DNA of 64,000 bases. It comes from a virus. The DNA lies in IMG/VR virus record IMGVR_UViG_3300014720_000014, positions 62,001 through 126,000 of that record. The stretch is one strand, 5' to 3'. Position numbers and translations under genes: made by a program. Positions 21,601 to 29,317 of this stretch are shown piece after piece; position 1 is the first letter of the stretch; every line of letters starts with the position of its first letter. Under the pieces are notes generated by a model. It did not search any database. It was not told where the DNA came from and was given only the letters and a program-made list of their open reading frames with translations.

Positions 21601-23844
21601 TGATCCTAAATATCTTTTATCGTTAACATAAACGTTAACGATGCTTTCATCTGACAATTTTGACCAATCAATAGTCTTAAATTCGATTGTATTAGTATCG
21701 TTAACTAAAACTTTACTATCGATAATTGGCTGCAAGTAATCAGTATTCATTTCCAACCAACCATTATCATAAGTGTTGTTGGGATTGAATTTAAAAAAAC
21801 CTGTAGATATATTGATTGTTTTGATTATTTTGTTTTCTACATACTCGACAATGTCAGTATCAAAATTCCAATCAAATTGAATATCACCTACATTGTTAAT
21901 ATTCAGATAACTTAGTTGAAAACCTAATTCCGGATCTACTTTACCTATGCCTTTAGAATAGCCTAATAATTTTGATCCTACAAAGGTACTAGTGGGATAT
22001 GTTGATGGATCCGCAAAGCTAACACCATTTCTATCAAATATATCAAATAGAGGCGGTTGATTTACTGAAGTTTTTTGTTGACTCAACGACCATTTATTGC
22101 CGTCGAAGTAAAACATTTTGCCCCCGTTCTTTTTTCCTCGTCGCACTAATACTCCATCTCCGACATTAGAAATTGTATCTAATGTTTCTCTCAAATGGAT
22201 CTGTTTTATTCCTTGATGAGTTATAAACTCAACTTCGTAAATTTTATTATTAGCCAGCAGATCTGTATCTGCTATGACTAGAATTCTAGCTCCTGCAAAT
22301 AAAAATTCGCCGTCGATATTATATCCTGTACTACCCTCGATTTTTGAAAAAACATCTGTTGTAAAATCATCTAGGTAATCAACAGTATCTTTACTACTAG
22401 CACCATGATTGAATAACTGCAAATTGGCATAAAATTCTACGATGGGTCGTTTAGCCCTAGTAGCTTCTGTTGAATCAAAATCTTGACCTCTCAGCTGAAA
22501 TGATTTTTCAAGGACAGCTCGGTGAAACCATCTATTATATCTACTCCAAGGATTCCTATCTAAACTATCTCTAGCTATAGTGATGTAGTCTTTGTAGGTA
22601 GGATACGTTGCGGCATCGTCAAACGGTTCAGTATCAAACCCTGCATTATCAAATAAAATCTCTGGCACATCCGAAGTAAGCACCGGCGATATTAAATCAT
22701 TGAATCGAGTTAAGGTGATAGCCCTGCCTACACCCTCAACTAACCAAGTATCCACAGAATACTTTGTTGGCGAAACGCTTCCTTTAAATTCAACTACCAT
22801 ACCATTAGAAAATTCTATACCATTACTTGAGGTATAAGAACTTTTTCCAACGATTTCTTGATCAACATTGATAAACGTGTTAGCTTCGATATCAGCAATT
22901 ATAAATCTACCAAAACAATCAGGTGTAATTAAACTTTGATAATACAGAACATCAGGGGCATCATATGGAACAGTAAAAGTCAAGGTTCCATTTTCTATGC
23001 CATTATTTGTAACCCCTTTGCTGTATTCTAAAGCATCGCCAGAGGAAGCTGGCTCTAAATATTCCCAATCCTCGCTATCTATAGTAATAGAACTGCCGTC
23101 GCTTGGAGAAATATCTCGTTTAGCTCTCCATAATTTTGAATCGTATACTGCTAAACTCCCTGCAGGATATCCAAACGACGGAATGAATATTAACGAACCT
23201 GTATCAAAATTGGTTCTAATAGAAAATCCCTGTCCCGGTACATTAATTCTAAACTTATAAGTTTGTCCTCTATACAATGTTAATGTTGGATTGTTAGTAT
23301 ACGAGTCGGGTGTAAAGATAAAGCTATTAGCTGTGCTTCCTAAAACTACTTTATATGTACTAGTAATATTAGCACTCTGTCCGAGTATAGGAATGCTAGG
23401 CGGGCCGCTTGGTACCCAATAGTATTCTCGATAATTTACAAATTTATCCCAATCGATAGGAGGATTCCATGTGTAATGTGTTTGTTCTGTTATCTTATCA
23501 TCGCGTTCATCGTCATTAGCAAAAAATTTTAATTGATTCTTAAAATCTATATAATCATAAAAATTTTCTATTTTATCATGTGTTTTATAAATTACGCCAG
23601 GTTCTAATTGATATCTACTTCTCAATGTATCGTCGGTATCAACATATATGTCAGAGCCATTAAATGTTTTACCGTATCTTCTTCCTATATAACCAACGAC
23701 TTTATCTAAAACCCCAGGTTGGACCAGGGGATCTAATACTCCTGATAAAAACTTATCGTTCGTATCAGTTTGAAAAACTGTAGGCAATAATTCTACAGTT
23801 CTTCTTATAGGAATTTTGCTATCTGGATAAAATTTATCTGCCAT
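9643..23844 (-). CDS. Giant (4733 aa) baseplate/fibre structural protein with FG-GAP-like propeller
   Basis: A single 14.2-kb frame directly downstream of gp6, where T4 has gp7; equivalence is positional only. It opens with VELLPTVFQTDTNDKFLSGV and GYIGRRYGKTFNGSDIY. About residues 2170-2745 hold at least six FG-GAP-like repeats (FGSKMAISPDSKYLIVGAP, FGTSMAMNSDGSILVIGAPE, FGYGVSISPDGTKIAVGA, FGFSVDCVGSYIAVGSP), the pattern of integrin-type beta-propellers. Modules of the form Y-x-G-x-W-x-P...Y...D-x-V-x-Y...W lie between blades and elsewhere, like small carbohydrate-binding (CBM5/12-like) domains. The last ~1300 residues carry repeated 80-90-residue beta domains (VFVTVNGDQVD, VWVYKNGMRL, PPSGTLIEI). 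No frameshift is seen. It is probably a trimeric or wedge-associated structural protein; function is inferred. Confidence 0.72.
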   Translation of the reverse strand: MADKFYPDSKIPIRRTVELLPTVFQTDTNDKFLSGVLDPLVQPGVLDKVVGYIGRRYGKTFNGSDIYVDTDDTLRSRYQLEPGVIYKTHDKIENFYDYIDFKNQLKFFANDDERDDKITEQTHYTWNPPIDWDKFVNYREYYWVPSGPPSIPILGQSANITSTYKVVLGSTANSFIFTPDSYTNNPTLTLYRGQTYKFRINVPGQGFSIRTNFDTGSLIFIPSFGYPAGSLAVYDSKLWRAKRDISPSDGSSITIDSEDWEYLEPASSGDALEYSKGVTNNGIENGTLTFTVPYDAPDVLYYQSLITPDCFGRFIIADIEANTFINVDQEIVGKSSYTSSNGIEFSNGMVVEFKGSVSPTKYSVDTWLVEGVGRAITLTRFNDLISPVLTSDVPEILFDNAGFDTEPFDDAATYPTYKDYITIARDSLDRNPWSRYNRWFHRAVLEKSFQLRGQDFDSTEATRAKRPIVEFYANLQLFNHGASSKDTVDYLDDFTTDVFSKIEGSTGYNIDGEFLFAGARILVIADTDLLANNKIYEVEFITHQGIKQIHLRETLDTISNVGDGVLVRRGKKNGGKMFYFDGNKWSLSQQKTSVNQPPLFDIFDRNGVSFADPSTYPTSTFVGSKLLGYSKGIGKVDPELGFQLSYLNINNVGDIQFDWNFDTDIVEYVENKIIKTINISTGFFKFNPNNTYDNGWLEMNTDYLQPIIDSKVLVNDTNTIEFKTIDWSKLSDESIVNVYVNDKRYLGSYEIKGNTFTFAENIAAKSTVSLKIIADLEPIEGFYEIPIGLEKNPFNDPLKSFTLGQAIDHVTSALEFSNSLIGSIPGNSNLRDLFNFQSFGKRFIKHSGLTSLSMMLLCDKTHNIIKSIQYSKKAYTEFKSNFLAKAIEIEYNDNIIDFVDDVINNLTKTKDSNSPFYDSDMIGAGAYSKIVYVVEDTGIQTYSLSEKFDLSTLSKKAVYVYQNNQQLINDRDYIFDSTFGFVRLKVNLNSNDVIEIREYISTSTNHIPPTPTSMGLYKKYTPQKFIDDTYIEPREVIIGHDGSITAAYGDFRDELLLELELRIYNNIKAEYNRSIFDIDQILSGYYGVGAYKKSQFDYIISQEFFKWIQNTNINYTLNTYFDSQNSFTYTYSNMTDPTKTVNLPGYWRGVYQWFYDTDRPHRCPWEMLGFSQQPSWWEEQYGPAPYTKNNLILWEDLQAGVIRQGDRAGRHSRYARPNILNHIPVDGDGKLLSPLDSGLAQDFSLINNQGAFVLGDTAPVEYAWRSSSEYPFAIIIAMCLMKPFDFIADSFDRSKIVLNQLGQLVNKDSYTFTSKNDITKYSLDDPSVGLLKYLVAYIKSKGINTSTITDKINNLDVALSYRMSGFVDQQQQKFLLDSKSPAATTASIFIPPENYDIIFNISSPIANITYSGVILEKTNGGWVITGYDDINPYFYYYQAQPNSKDPLISVGGISEVFTVWIENKNYSNGSLVRYNNNYFRSLKTHNSGEFFDPANWKKLNDLPKVGAIEAYRRRVFNTLSVKKLSYGTQFTSIQQVIDFLLGYENYLISIGFVFDRYDPQNKTSQNWLSSSKEFMFWTKHNWEIGSIISLSPAAEKINLTMAVGVPDNILDGFYNYGILKGDGKPLQPQFINVNRSNQNITVETTNTSDGIYYLKLYYVLKEHVTIFDDRTVFNDIIYDKTTGYRQGRIKVQGFRTTDWDGDYTSPGFIFDNVNIQTWQPYKDYKLGDIVTYKAYNWVSLQNQLGSEFFDDNVWSKLDSTPTKSLIPNFDYKINQFYDYFDVSSEGVSQSQRDLARHTVGYQSRNYLQNLAEDPITQFQLYQGFIKEKGTNNSITKIFGKLSRSGSDSIELNEEWAFLLGRLGGTDQLTEVEIQLERNKFEINPQVFLIEENESLIDIDQNYRLTISDFTIPTIPYSVDINTMSFETEPTFTAGYVSIGQYELVIQNIEDLINLDINTVNENDHIWITFYKDSWTVFRLNELSLLSLEGVNRLSTTSVEIKFNRRHNFAVNDYVGFRDIINLVGFFKIISISNVAITIEVSSTSLDPELDSSTTTRPHAFTECRFDSYSNISQGLAALYFNGSKIFVDDNGENLWEVVEKQKQYSAKFLSDYGTSTPLRTGEKVIYDNINKHVITGVPGSGLVLVYAESLTGLQLKQIVSPPTGFFNNVLGSFGSKMAISPDSKYLIVGAPLASGITSNYKGEWEPSKFYEPEDIVLYGGRLWKAKNANSALPDGSTELAINTDDWELAEIIPALTSGNAEGYYQQGIISIYEYANGSYTISQTFISPRPADNEFFGSEISISKSGNSYYLSVSATGSYNNTGRVYLYKYENSTWKHLENIRYKGIYDPLASYYSGDIVWQAAQDPEAEGVRGNLWTSLEDSTADGSTLSMDNSGWVKIGKISTHCSLPTNVALEDDGSTLEFAYTGLLSNDQIAELIKAGDKFGTSMAMNSDGSILVIGAPEADGQFFANYRGMWRPDVEYIEGEVVRYVSSVEGAPITEYQYYKLEGFSIAADSTYRSYNENPSDSSVWVEVGDSTTSPSGKIFVYIRDANDVYTLTQMINASSISSFSDIDSGLVISTGDQFGFSMDIDASGNNLVVSSPKSDISFQDQGSVYVLSLDDNLTEFRVKQKLESFEQYPNEYFGYGVSISPDGTKIAVGARNTSSNLSVYFDLLLGTTFDKSATTFSYPQGYTGGVYVFDKKDQVFFLTEKLQEVLAPDESFGFSVDCVGSYIAVGSPFYRLPVAHASGVIAYEGEYVGNVRLFKKDPTVSSWNTLTTRESVVDIRKIQSIELYDNVNNVKIQDVDYVDSAKGKILNVAEQEIKFKTPYDPAIYNFGTEDVVVDTSIPWYEKNVGKLWWNIGNAKWLYAEQKDYAYRTGNWNQLAFGSSIDVCEWVETSLLPSEWAALADTNEGLALGISGQPLYPNNNIYSQKQFFSKTTGLVNETKYYYWVANKALIPSNMPGRTKSAAEVAGIINNPAGSGIAFIAMIDSDKFLTYNFQSVISSDTALLNIKYRKNLKQLNSIHNEYQLLTEGIPDSLPADKLERKWIDSLVGFDVMGNRVPDTNLSEKQKYGINFRPRQGMFVDRIAAVKLFTERANNVLLKEPFVDTIDFTNLNSKDEIPAEVLNLYDTVVETDTDLFTVGTVRTKRAVLRANLLNGELDTIDIVDSGFGYKPKELFNQEIPGVYLGPPISIQGDGINASAECHIDGQGRIITVVVTNRGKKYSTINATVRYFSVLVRSDSKIDNFWSIYSWDDIRKVFFRSQSQAFDTTRYWNYSDWWLTGYGQNTRITIELNTVFDEDTMQTVEDDLIRIKEYGSGGWAVFRKIANSGADFFSRWTLVGRQNGTIQLSTALYDTTIYGIGFDNDKSFDDTDYDVDNSKEFRNIIKALKEDIFVGDYSVEWNNSFFSSIRYVLAEQQYVDWVFKTSFLNATHNIGSFETKTNYKNDNLESYQEYINEVKPFRTTIREYISRYDNIEEYQSSETDFDLPPAYSKTDGTIISIDENRPEINQYPWKYWADNKGFSIIAIEIYDSGSEYRTPPKVLIDGNGTGATAKAYVSNGRVSGIEVLTPGEKYTKAPTITLVGGNPSTARQAKAVAIIGESKIRSFNLGIKFDRVNKNSDYQTPSKNQIIFANGRSAVFELNYAPTRDKTKITIFKNNKVVLSNEYNISFYYSSLDTYSRLRGKLSFNVAPADGDIISVSYEINDLLLSAVDRINKYYSPTAGMIGNELNQLMTGIDFGGVQIQGTTFDVTGGWDALPWFTDNWDSVEASSDYYHVCDGSTTQVELPFTPAQGQEINIYLKRTGTNTSVRIDDPSYTTSWDSSVAVNPNAEMPTFIGDGINRSVIIGIYIQTESGDILIFRPIESDGSVTITDENLLDTKLSGGSLSVIDSIYQTATGSTPEEIMISGGKFIEPDHVPAPEENIPGQVLDSVSIKIYQSRISGAAPLQSKISFGDGTTLFFPIGQKILENNAVFVYVDKIKKNFGVDYALNLIEYNVEFFTPPPSGTLIEIISIGLGGLGILDYQEFIADGTTNLFLTNANYQESSSVFVTVNGDQVDAAFKDSTGIVDTTDRTLIELAFYPDENDIIKIVVLQSSSDVDSNQIPIIKVNTQTIWFEGSTRNFDLEYFVELERGSARNSMIVELDGRVLKGSDTSYAVYDGTNNVFTLGIDPLESAGSILPSNIRVFINNILRTIFTDYVFDGATKVLTIYSSVLSIGDIIKVQNDLRSEYRIVGGNLIIDPSVPMTVLDETDNVRIDVTWFSEYPSFDIISDQKSGGKVHYQLSRPPISSSYVWVYKNGMRLTQEKEYYVSVPRNVVYLNVESTPADDIKTITFTNDIYELPSAYEIHKDMLNTYRYTRFSKGDVSLTSDLMYYDNIINVNDSSSLGVPYPSRNLPGIIWIDGERIEYMSKIGNVLSQLRRGTHGTAIKEIHAANSQVVDVGYEEIIPYNESQGKVDLIYQGSLSFVYDGSTGFEIETDIQIGLGIKENLIVKIDGIEILPEYYTITKFAVGGLVNIIGPAATRLATNSIVSVESLLVGPLDFIPIAADKARWYSSRTYVDKGTWSALVSYTLRNVVLYGNYYYTNLAVCKGSSYAPIIDGEINSNFWERITIPTDYGPCDQIEVFAGGRRLKKDAQAIWFENGGPYSPDADIVQEAEFSVDGTTGFIRLTKSLAAGSRVTIITRTGKTWYERGATTATSGKSLLDNDNSIARFIAEKHTSLPE

Positions 23845-23847
23845 ATT

Positions 23848-26800
23848 TTATGTCACCGTAATTACATTTTCAACATTCGAGCCGATTTCAGCCGCAGTTA
23901 TAGCTGATACAATTTCTATGTCATCAACTGTTGCTCCACTTATTAAGATTTCATCAGCTTTACTTTGAATTTCAAATAGACTACCAAAAACTTGATTTGC
24001 CTGTTTAGGTACAATTACAATATTACTAAGATCAGGCGATGTCGAATTCAAAATATAAGTTGTTAGCTCACCGATATAAAATCTATCGCCGAAATCCCAA
24101 TTATTAATATCAAAGAAATTGTTTATAGCCTGTATAACTCTAACTTTTAAATCGTTGTCGTTTACTGTTTGATTGGGATTTTTAACAACCTTAAAGGTAG
24201 CCTGTAATTTAGAATCTGCTTTTGCACCAAATAATATTTTAAATTTTACAGGATGAAAAACAATTTCATCACTTATTGATTTTATAGATAAAAGATTGCT
24301 TCCAAACGTTGTTCTTAACGAATCAGTAGAAGGAGGTTCTGGTTCTATCGAAGAACCCCCTGCAAGATAAATTCTAAAAGATTCATCATAAGATCTTGTT
24401 AATAAAAACAAATCAATAATATTACTAGAACTAGGATCTATTCTCCTATCAACACTGGCATTATGAATATATTGAAATTTAAGGTCCCTTCTTCCGTATA
24501 CTGCCTTATATGTTCTATCCAAATCAAACGTATTAGTAGTTCTATTGATTTTCTTAACAACGTCTTCATCTACATCATAAAAATATATCAATTGTCCATC
24601 GGGATACTTTACTGTATCATTAAAATCGACATCGGATTCTCTTTCTTCTACCAATATAAATTGGTTTGAATTGTCTAATAAAGCATAGATTGTCGTGCCA
24701 AAATCGTCGGTAGTTTCTTTAAAAAATAAAAAGTTTAATTGTTGATCATTTCCTACTACATTTTCAAATGCCTCTGGATTATCTATTACTCCGTCATCAT
24801 CAGAATCGTAAAAAGACAATTTGATTTCGTTAGTACTTTCGTAGCCATCCTCAAATTTTATAGTATCTGAAATTTCAAAAGAAATATTCTGTCGTAGTTG
24901 TGATACAAAAGTACTATCCGTATTGATACTTAGAATCTTGATCTGATCCTTAACAACATTGCCTAATTTATCGTTGTATTTTTTTTCTGCAGGATCAAAA
25001 TAAAATCTATTTTGTTCTATACTACCAAATACATAATTTAATTTTCTAATTCTAACAATATACCTATCTAAATTTTTAACAAAAGCTATCACCCACGACG
25101 AGTCAACGCTGGTATTAGAAGTATCGCCGGCCTTACCTAGTGTAAAATTGCCAATTAAATCTATATTGGCTGCTGTAATAATATTCCATTCAGAATTTAC
25201 CGTGTTATAACGTAAGCCAAAATTTAAATTTTGACTGGCTTGATTCACTATTTCATTTTCTAATGCGAGACTTAAATCTGATCTAAATCTTGGCACAATT
25301 CTAGATGCTATCGCTCCGCTGGGCACAAGATCGCTGAAGGTTATCGGCCCTTGACCGTTTGGCAAAACTCCTCTATTAGCATTAGTGCCATCACCTACTA
25401 CCTTGATTACTTTAGTCCATAAAACTGTAGATTGATCGATGTCTGAAGTGTCAAGATCTACTAGCACACCTTTCTTAAAGGCTTTGTCAGTAGGAGGAAT
25501 AAATTTAACAGAGGCGCCGGGGTACAGATATTTTAAATTATTAGTTGAATAACTACCAACCTGCAATAATGCATTATCAACAATATTTTTGAAATATCCA
25601 GTTGAAGTATTAGAAGTTATAGATTGCCAAATTGTATTTGTATCTGTGAATAAAATTTTATCAAATTTTGTAAAATAAAAATTATATACATCTGTGTCAT
25701 TAAAGATAGGTTCTACAGATCTGCGAATAAAATTAATAATATCTATTCTATTATCAAATTTAAATGTTAACGAATCTTCATATTCTTCTTTATAGATATA
25801 TCCGTCATCACAAAAAACATTAACACTGCTATACTTTCCTGATGCATCAATAATATCAAAATTTCTACTTATTCCGCTAGATGTTCTATTGATTGATTTA
25901 ATTTTAACAATATTTTGAGAACTCAATAGTGGTGCTAGATTATAATCTTCTGCTGTGATCATTCTATTTTGTGTATAGTATGTTGCAGGAGCATTTGTTC
26001 TTATGGTATCTATATCTTCAGAAGCTGCAGAATTGGCCACGGTTGATTGCAGAGCAAGACCTATTGTAAGTGTATGTGAAACTCCTTGTTTGTTTACATA
26101 ACTTACACCTATATTAATACCTCGCATTTCTGTAGGATAGATTGTGTACGACAATCCATTACTAGTTCTATAATATAATCTAAATGAGCCTTGGGGGAGA
26201 TTTCCATATACTCCGTCAGCAAAAACTAAATCAATACTGTCATTTTCTTTAGAGTTAATGGCATAGATATTTCTAATATTTTGAGTTATACTATTATAGG
26301 CAATGTTGTTCCCTGTTAGGGAACTTACTTTAGTCCATTCTTCTAATTGAACTCCTGCAGAATTCAAACTAAACAACCAAACATCATTGTTATTAATATT
26401 AGCTGCATCTACAGCGATTCGTTCGTTAGTTTTTGGTACTTCTACGTTAAAATCTGCTAATTCTAAAATGCCTTGTTTAAACATCAAGAAAAACCCTGTG
26501 TTAGCACTTCCCGGTCCTGTTCCATCATTTCTATAAATGAAACCTAATTGATTACCGGGCACTGGCGGTTCTTCGTATATGGTTTCGCTGTTTTTGAATG
26601 CCGTGGAAATTATTTCAAAACTCATACCTCTAGCTGCAACTGTTTTAGTAAAGTTAAACAAAGGAATGTCAGTGCTGGCAGTTCTAAATCTATACTGTTC
26701 GGTAGGAATTCCTTGCACCACTGCAGATCCCTGACTTCTTCCGAACTCAGTATTATCTGCCATAGCGGAATTTAATACTATTAAAAATTGTTCTAACCAA

Positions 26801-27252
26801 TTTGTATTTGTTGGATCGTTCCAGCTTATAATCTGTTGCGCTAAATTTTTTCCATTGCTGTCAACAATATCCTCAGTGGTTGTAACATTAACAAACTTAA
26901 GCAATCCACTGCTTGCAATATTTCTTTTAGCATTATAGGACAACATCCTTGCTATTCTTAATACACTGTCTTTTGTCTCGGCTAATTCTATAAAATTTTC
27001 TCTACTAGCTAGATCTATTCTAAATGCTAGACTCTGTCCGAGAAATGCGATCGCATCTATTAAAGCAAGGTATTCAGAACTTTCAATGTAATCATTAAAA
27101 TCTTCTGGATAATTTTCTCTAAGATACGTGATAATCACTCTGCGTAGATTTTCAAAGTCGTAGCTTTTGAAATCCGCATTTTTAAAGGTCTGGTATATTC
27201 TGGTCCAGTCCTGATTTAAAATTAAATTATTTTGTCTGCTAGTAGTAGTCAT
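23848..27252 (-). CDS. 6: Baseplate wedge protein gp6
   Basis: 1134 residues, longer than T4 gp6 (660). The N-terminus has the recognisable gp6 pattern: SYDFENLRRVIITYLRENYP, DFNDYIESSEYLALIDAIAF, LGQSLAFRIDLASRENFIEL, then RIARMLSYNAKRN. Gp6 dimers connect neighbouring wedges into the ring around the baseplate hub. Later segments (EDYNLAPLLSSQNIVKI, KILFGAKADSKLQATFKVV, VIQAINNFFDINNWDFGD) match the J-like core of contractile baseplates. The stop precedes the giant gene start by three bases, and gp25 lies just upstream, the same neighbourhood seen in other contractile tails. The extra length lies mainly in the middle and is unexplained. Confidence 0.9.
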   Translation of the reverse strand: MTTTSRQNNLILNQDWTRIYQTFKNADFKSYDFENLRRVIITYLRENYPEDFNDYIESSEYLALIDAIAFLGQSLAFRIDLASRENFIELAETKDSVLRIARMLSYNAKRNIASSGLLKFVNVTTTEDIVDSNGKNLAQQIISWNDPTNTNWLEQFLIVLNSAMADNTEFGRSQGSAVVQGIPTEQYRFRTASTDIPLFNFTKTVAARGMSFEIISTAFKNSETIYEEPPVPGNQLGFIYRNDGTGPGSANTGFFLMFKQGILELADFNVEVPKTNERIAVDAANINNNDVWLFSLNSAGVQLEEWTKVSSLTGNNIAYNSITQNIRNIYAINSKENDSIDLVFADGVYGNLPQGSFRLYYRTSNGLSYTIYPTEMRGINIGVSYVNKQGVSHTLTIGLALQSTVANSAASEDIDTIRTNAPATYYTQNRMITAEDYNLAPLLSSQNIVKIKSINRTSSGISRNFDIIDASGKYSSVNVFCDDGYIYKEEYEDSLTFKFDNRIDIINFIRRSVEPIFNDTDVYNFYFTKFDKILFTDTNTIWQSITSNTSTGYFKNIVDNALLQVGSYSTNNLKYLYPGASVKFIPPTDKAFKKGVLVDLDTSDIDQSTVLWTKVIKVVGDGTNANRGVLPNGQGPITFSDLVPSGAIASRIVPRFRSDLSLALENEIVNQASQNLNFGLRYNTVNSEWNIITAANIDLIGNFTLGKAGDTSNTSVDSSWVIAFVKNLDRYIVRIRKLNYVFGSIEQNRFYFDPAEKKYNDKLGNVVKDQIKILSINTDSTFVSQLRQNISFEISDTIKFEDGYESTNEIKLSFYDSDDDGVIDNPEAFENVVGNDQQLNFLFFKETTDDFGTTIYALLDNSNQFILVEERESDVDFNDTVKYPDGQLIYFYDVDEDVVKKINRTTNTFDLDRTYKAVYGRRDLKFQYIHNASVDRRIDPSSSNIIDLFLLTRSYDESFRIYLAGGSSIEPEPPSTDSLRTTFGSNLLSIKSISDEIVFHPVKFKILFGAKADSKLQATFKVVKNPNQTVNDNDLKVRVIQAINNFFDINNWDFGDRFYIGELTTYILNSTSPDLSNIVIVPKQANQVFGSLFEIQSKADEILISGATVDDIEIVSAITAAEIGSNVENVITVT

Positions 27253-27282
27253 ATACCATATTTACCTTAGAAAATTATCTGA

Positions 27283-27720
27283 TCAGATAATGATAGAATT
27301 GTTCCTGTCAAAATTTAAAGTCATTCTTTCATTTATATTAAAAGGAATATAAGTGATATCTGCCTGTATTCTAATTCCCTGATCTGTGCTGTCGATTTGC
27401 ACTTCATTGACCGCAATTCTAGGATCATAATTAATAATAGCCTCAACATCTTTTGCTATGATGTTTTGCACGTCATCGGTGAACGGCTCAAATAATACGT
27501 CCCATATAACTGTTCCGAATTCAGGATTTTCTAATTTCTCACCTTTGCGAATATAAAAATGATTGATAATATCCTGCTTAACAATATCAATATCATAAAG
27601 TTTATAATTTTTAGATGAGGCATTTGAACTGAACCCTTTGTATGTGAATACGCCTTGATCTTCAGTAACGACTGCACTGGTTGCCGTTACTACACGTTGA
27701 TTATATAATCTAGTTGTCAT
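27283..27720 (-). CDS. 25: Baseplate wedge protein gp25
   Basis: 145 residues, close to T4 gp25 (132). Diagnostic features are DIDIVKQDIINHFYIRKGEK-like N-terminal half, NPEFGTVIWDVLFEPFTDD (the conserved EP motif of the gp25/GPW family, here E-P-F rather than E-P-R) and INYDPRIAVNEVQI, then a final IPFNINERMTLNF strand. Gp25 forms part of the wedge core that touches the first sheath ring. It overlaps the stop of gp5 by one base, showing tight coupling within the baseplate operon. Confidence 0.9.
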   Translation of the reverse strand: MTTRLYNQRVVTATSAVVTEDQGVFTYKGFSSNASSKNYKLYDIDIVKQDIINHFYIRKGEKLENPEFGTVIWDVLFEPFTDDVQNIIAKDVEAIINYDPRIAVNEVQIDSTDQGIRIQADITYIPFNINERMTLNFDRNNSIII

Positions 27721-29309
27721 TATTCTAATTCCCTATCTGTATTTTCTGGTGCTAATTGGTCTGGAGCTTGATTTTCGTGTAGAGCCCATGGTTCATGCAT
27801 CGGAATCCGCTTCATTATGCTTTCTACTGGTTCGGCCTGATATCTTTTTTCCCAACCTTCGGTAAATTTTGTTGTTACGTTTTTATGTACTGTCAGTGGT
27901 TCTAATGGCTTAGCTGCTGTTGCTGGCGCGGCTGTTGGACCATTCATATCAATCCTTGTAGCTGTTTCTTTATAACGCCCGCCGACCTTCAAATTAGCAT
28001 TTCCGCCCGCTTGTAAATTTTGATTACCTTCTGTTTTAATATCCAGATTTCCAGTTGTAGTAATCTTAGTGTTAGCAGTAATTACATGTTCGTAATTATT
28101 TCCTACTGTAATTTTACCATCGTTTCCTACTAATACTTCCCAATCTGTTCCGGCCTCTTGCCGTATTCTACCTTCAATAGATTTCATGTTTATATTTCTA
28201 CCGGCTTCAAGATTTATATCTCTATCAGCTTTAATATTGATGTCATTCTCGGTATGAATACTGATGCTATCTTCAGCATAGATGTCGATTTTTCCATTAC
28301 TAGTTAATTCTATCCAGGTAGTACCTCTGGCATTTCCTATGTAGATAATATCTTCACTGTTGTGTAAAAGAATCTGATGTCCGGTTCTTGTTCTTATTCT
28401 AAAATGTTCCCCGTATGGTATAGTAGGTTGACTTTTTGACGGACTCGGTTCTTCTAAAAGATCTATATACTTTACTGGTCCTTCCGCTGCGGATTTTTCT
28501 CTGTGATATCTGTCATCTCCGTCATCCATAACCAATTGAGTTCCGCCTAATCTACTTACAGGAATAGGATCTGATTTATCATCATTTTTTCCTACGATTG
28601 CTTTTTTAGCATTTAGACGTCTGTCAATAGGTCCGGGTGTTGAAATACCAAAAACCATCCCTGGGGCTTCTCTACGGGGTGTTGATGTAGAAACTCCCCT
28701 AACATCATCTTCTAAAAGTCCTTGTTCAAGAAATCGATCTGCAATCGGATGAACGACCCTAGAAATGTTTTCTGGATCAATTTCTTGAACTTCTCCATTG
28801 ATCCTCTTATTAATTTCTGCTACCGGTAGGGGCTGAGAAGTGTTTCCATATCTAGTTTTATCATCTGCATCTAAGGCATTTTTTGTTGTGCCTGCTATCG
28901 CAGGTACCATATGGTTAATCAATCTTCCTGGAACACAAGCGAACCAATAACCTTGACTAGGATCTCCGTCAACAAACAGTACAAGAACATTTACTCCGAT
29001 ATCAGGAGGTACAAACCACATACCATAACTTTTTTGTGTATCGTTATAGCCGTCTAAGGTAGATGCGGTTCCATCATTCTTACCCATGAATTCAAATGGA
29101 GTGTATCCGAAAAATGGAGATGCGTATTTTACATTGTAAATCTGAGAATCTTCTCCGGGATCGTTGTTTTGATCTTTTAATAGACTAACTTCTAGGGATC
29201 CCATAAAGGTGGGATCTAAATGACTTATTACTCTTGCAATATAAATGCCTGTGGTAAGTCCACCTGTTCTTCCTTCGTTTTCAGCTGACGGTCTTGTTAA
29301 CTGCGCCAT
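27720..29309 (-). CDS. 5: Baseplate central spike/hub protein gp5, no lysozyme domain
   Basis: 529 residues. Residues about 20-140 form the gp5 OB-fold (YIARVISHLDPTFMGSLEVS, YASPFFGYTPFEF, YGMWFVPPDIGVNVLVLFVD, GYWFACVPG). A linker follows, and residues about 330-455 are short repeats (IDIYAEDSISIHTENDINI, LEAGRNINMKS, NLDIKTEGNQNLQAGG) typical of the triple-stranded beta-helix of the cell-puncturing needle. T4 gp5 has a lysozyme domain between these two parts; no such domain is visible here, as in other marine T4-like phages. The protein would sit at the tail tip. It is the start of the gp5-gp25-gp6 run. Confidence 0.88.
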   Translation of the reverse strand: MAQLTRPSAENEGRTGGLTTGIYIARVISHLDPTFMGSLEVSLLKDQNNDPGEDSQIYNVKYASPFFGYTPFEFMGKNDGTASTLDGYNDTQKSYGMWFVPPDIGVNVLVLFVDGDPSQGYWFACVPGRLINHMVPAIAGTTKNALDADDKTRYGNTSQPLPVAEINKRINGEVQEIDPENISRVVHPIADRFLEQGLLEDDVRGVSTSTPRREAPGMVFGISTPGPIDRRLNAKKAIVGKNDDKSDPIPVSRLGGTQLVMDDGDDRYHREKSAAEGPVKYIDLLEEPSPSKSQPTIPYGEHFRIRTRTGHQILLHNSEDIIYIGNARGTTWIELTSNGKIDIYAEDSISIHTENDINIKADRDINLEAGRNINMKSIEGRIRQEAGTDWEVLVGNDGKITVGNNYEHVITANTKITTTGNLDIKTEGNQNLQAGGNANLKVGGRYKETATRIDMNGPTAAPATAAKPLEPLTVHKNVTTKFTEGWEKRYQAEPVESIMKRIPMHEPWALHENQAPDQLAPENTDRELE

Positions 29310-29317
29310 ATTCTTCC

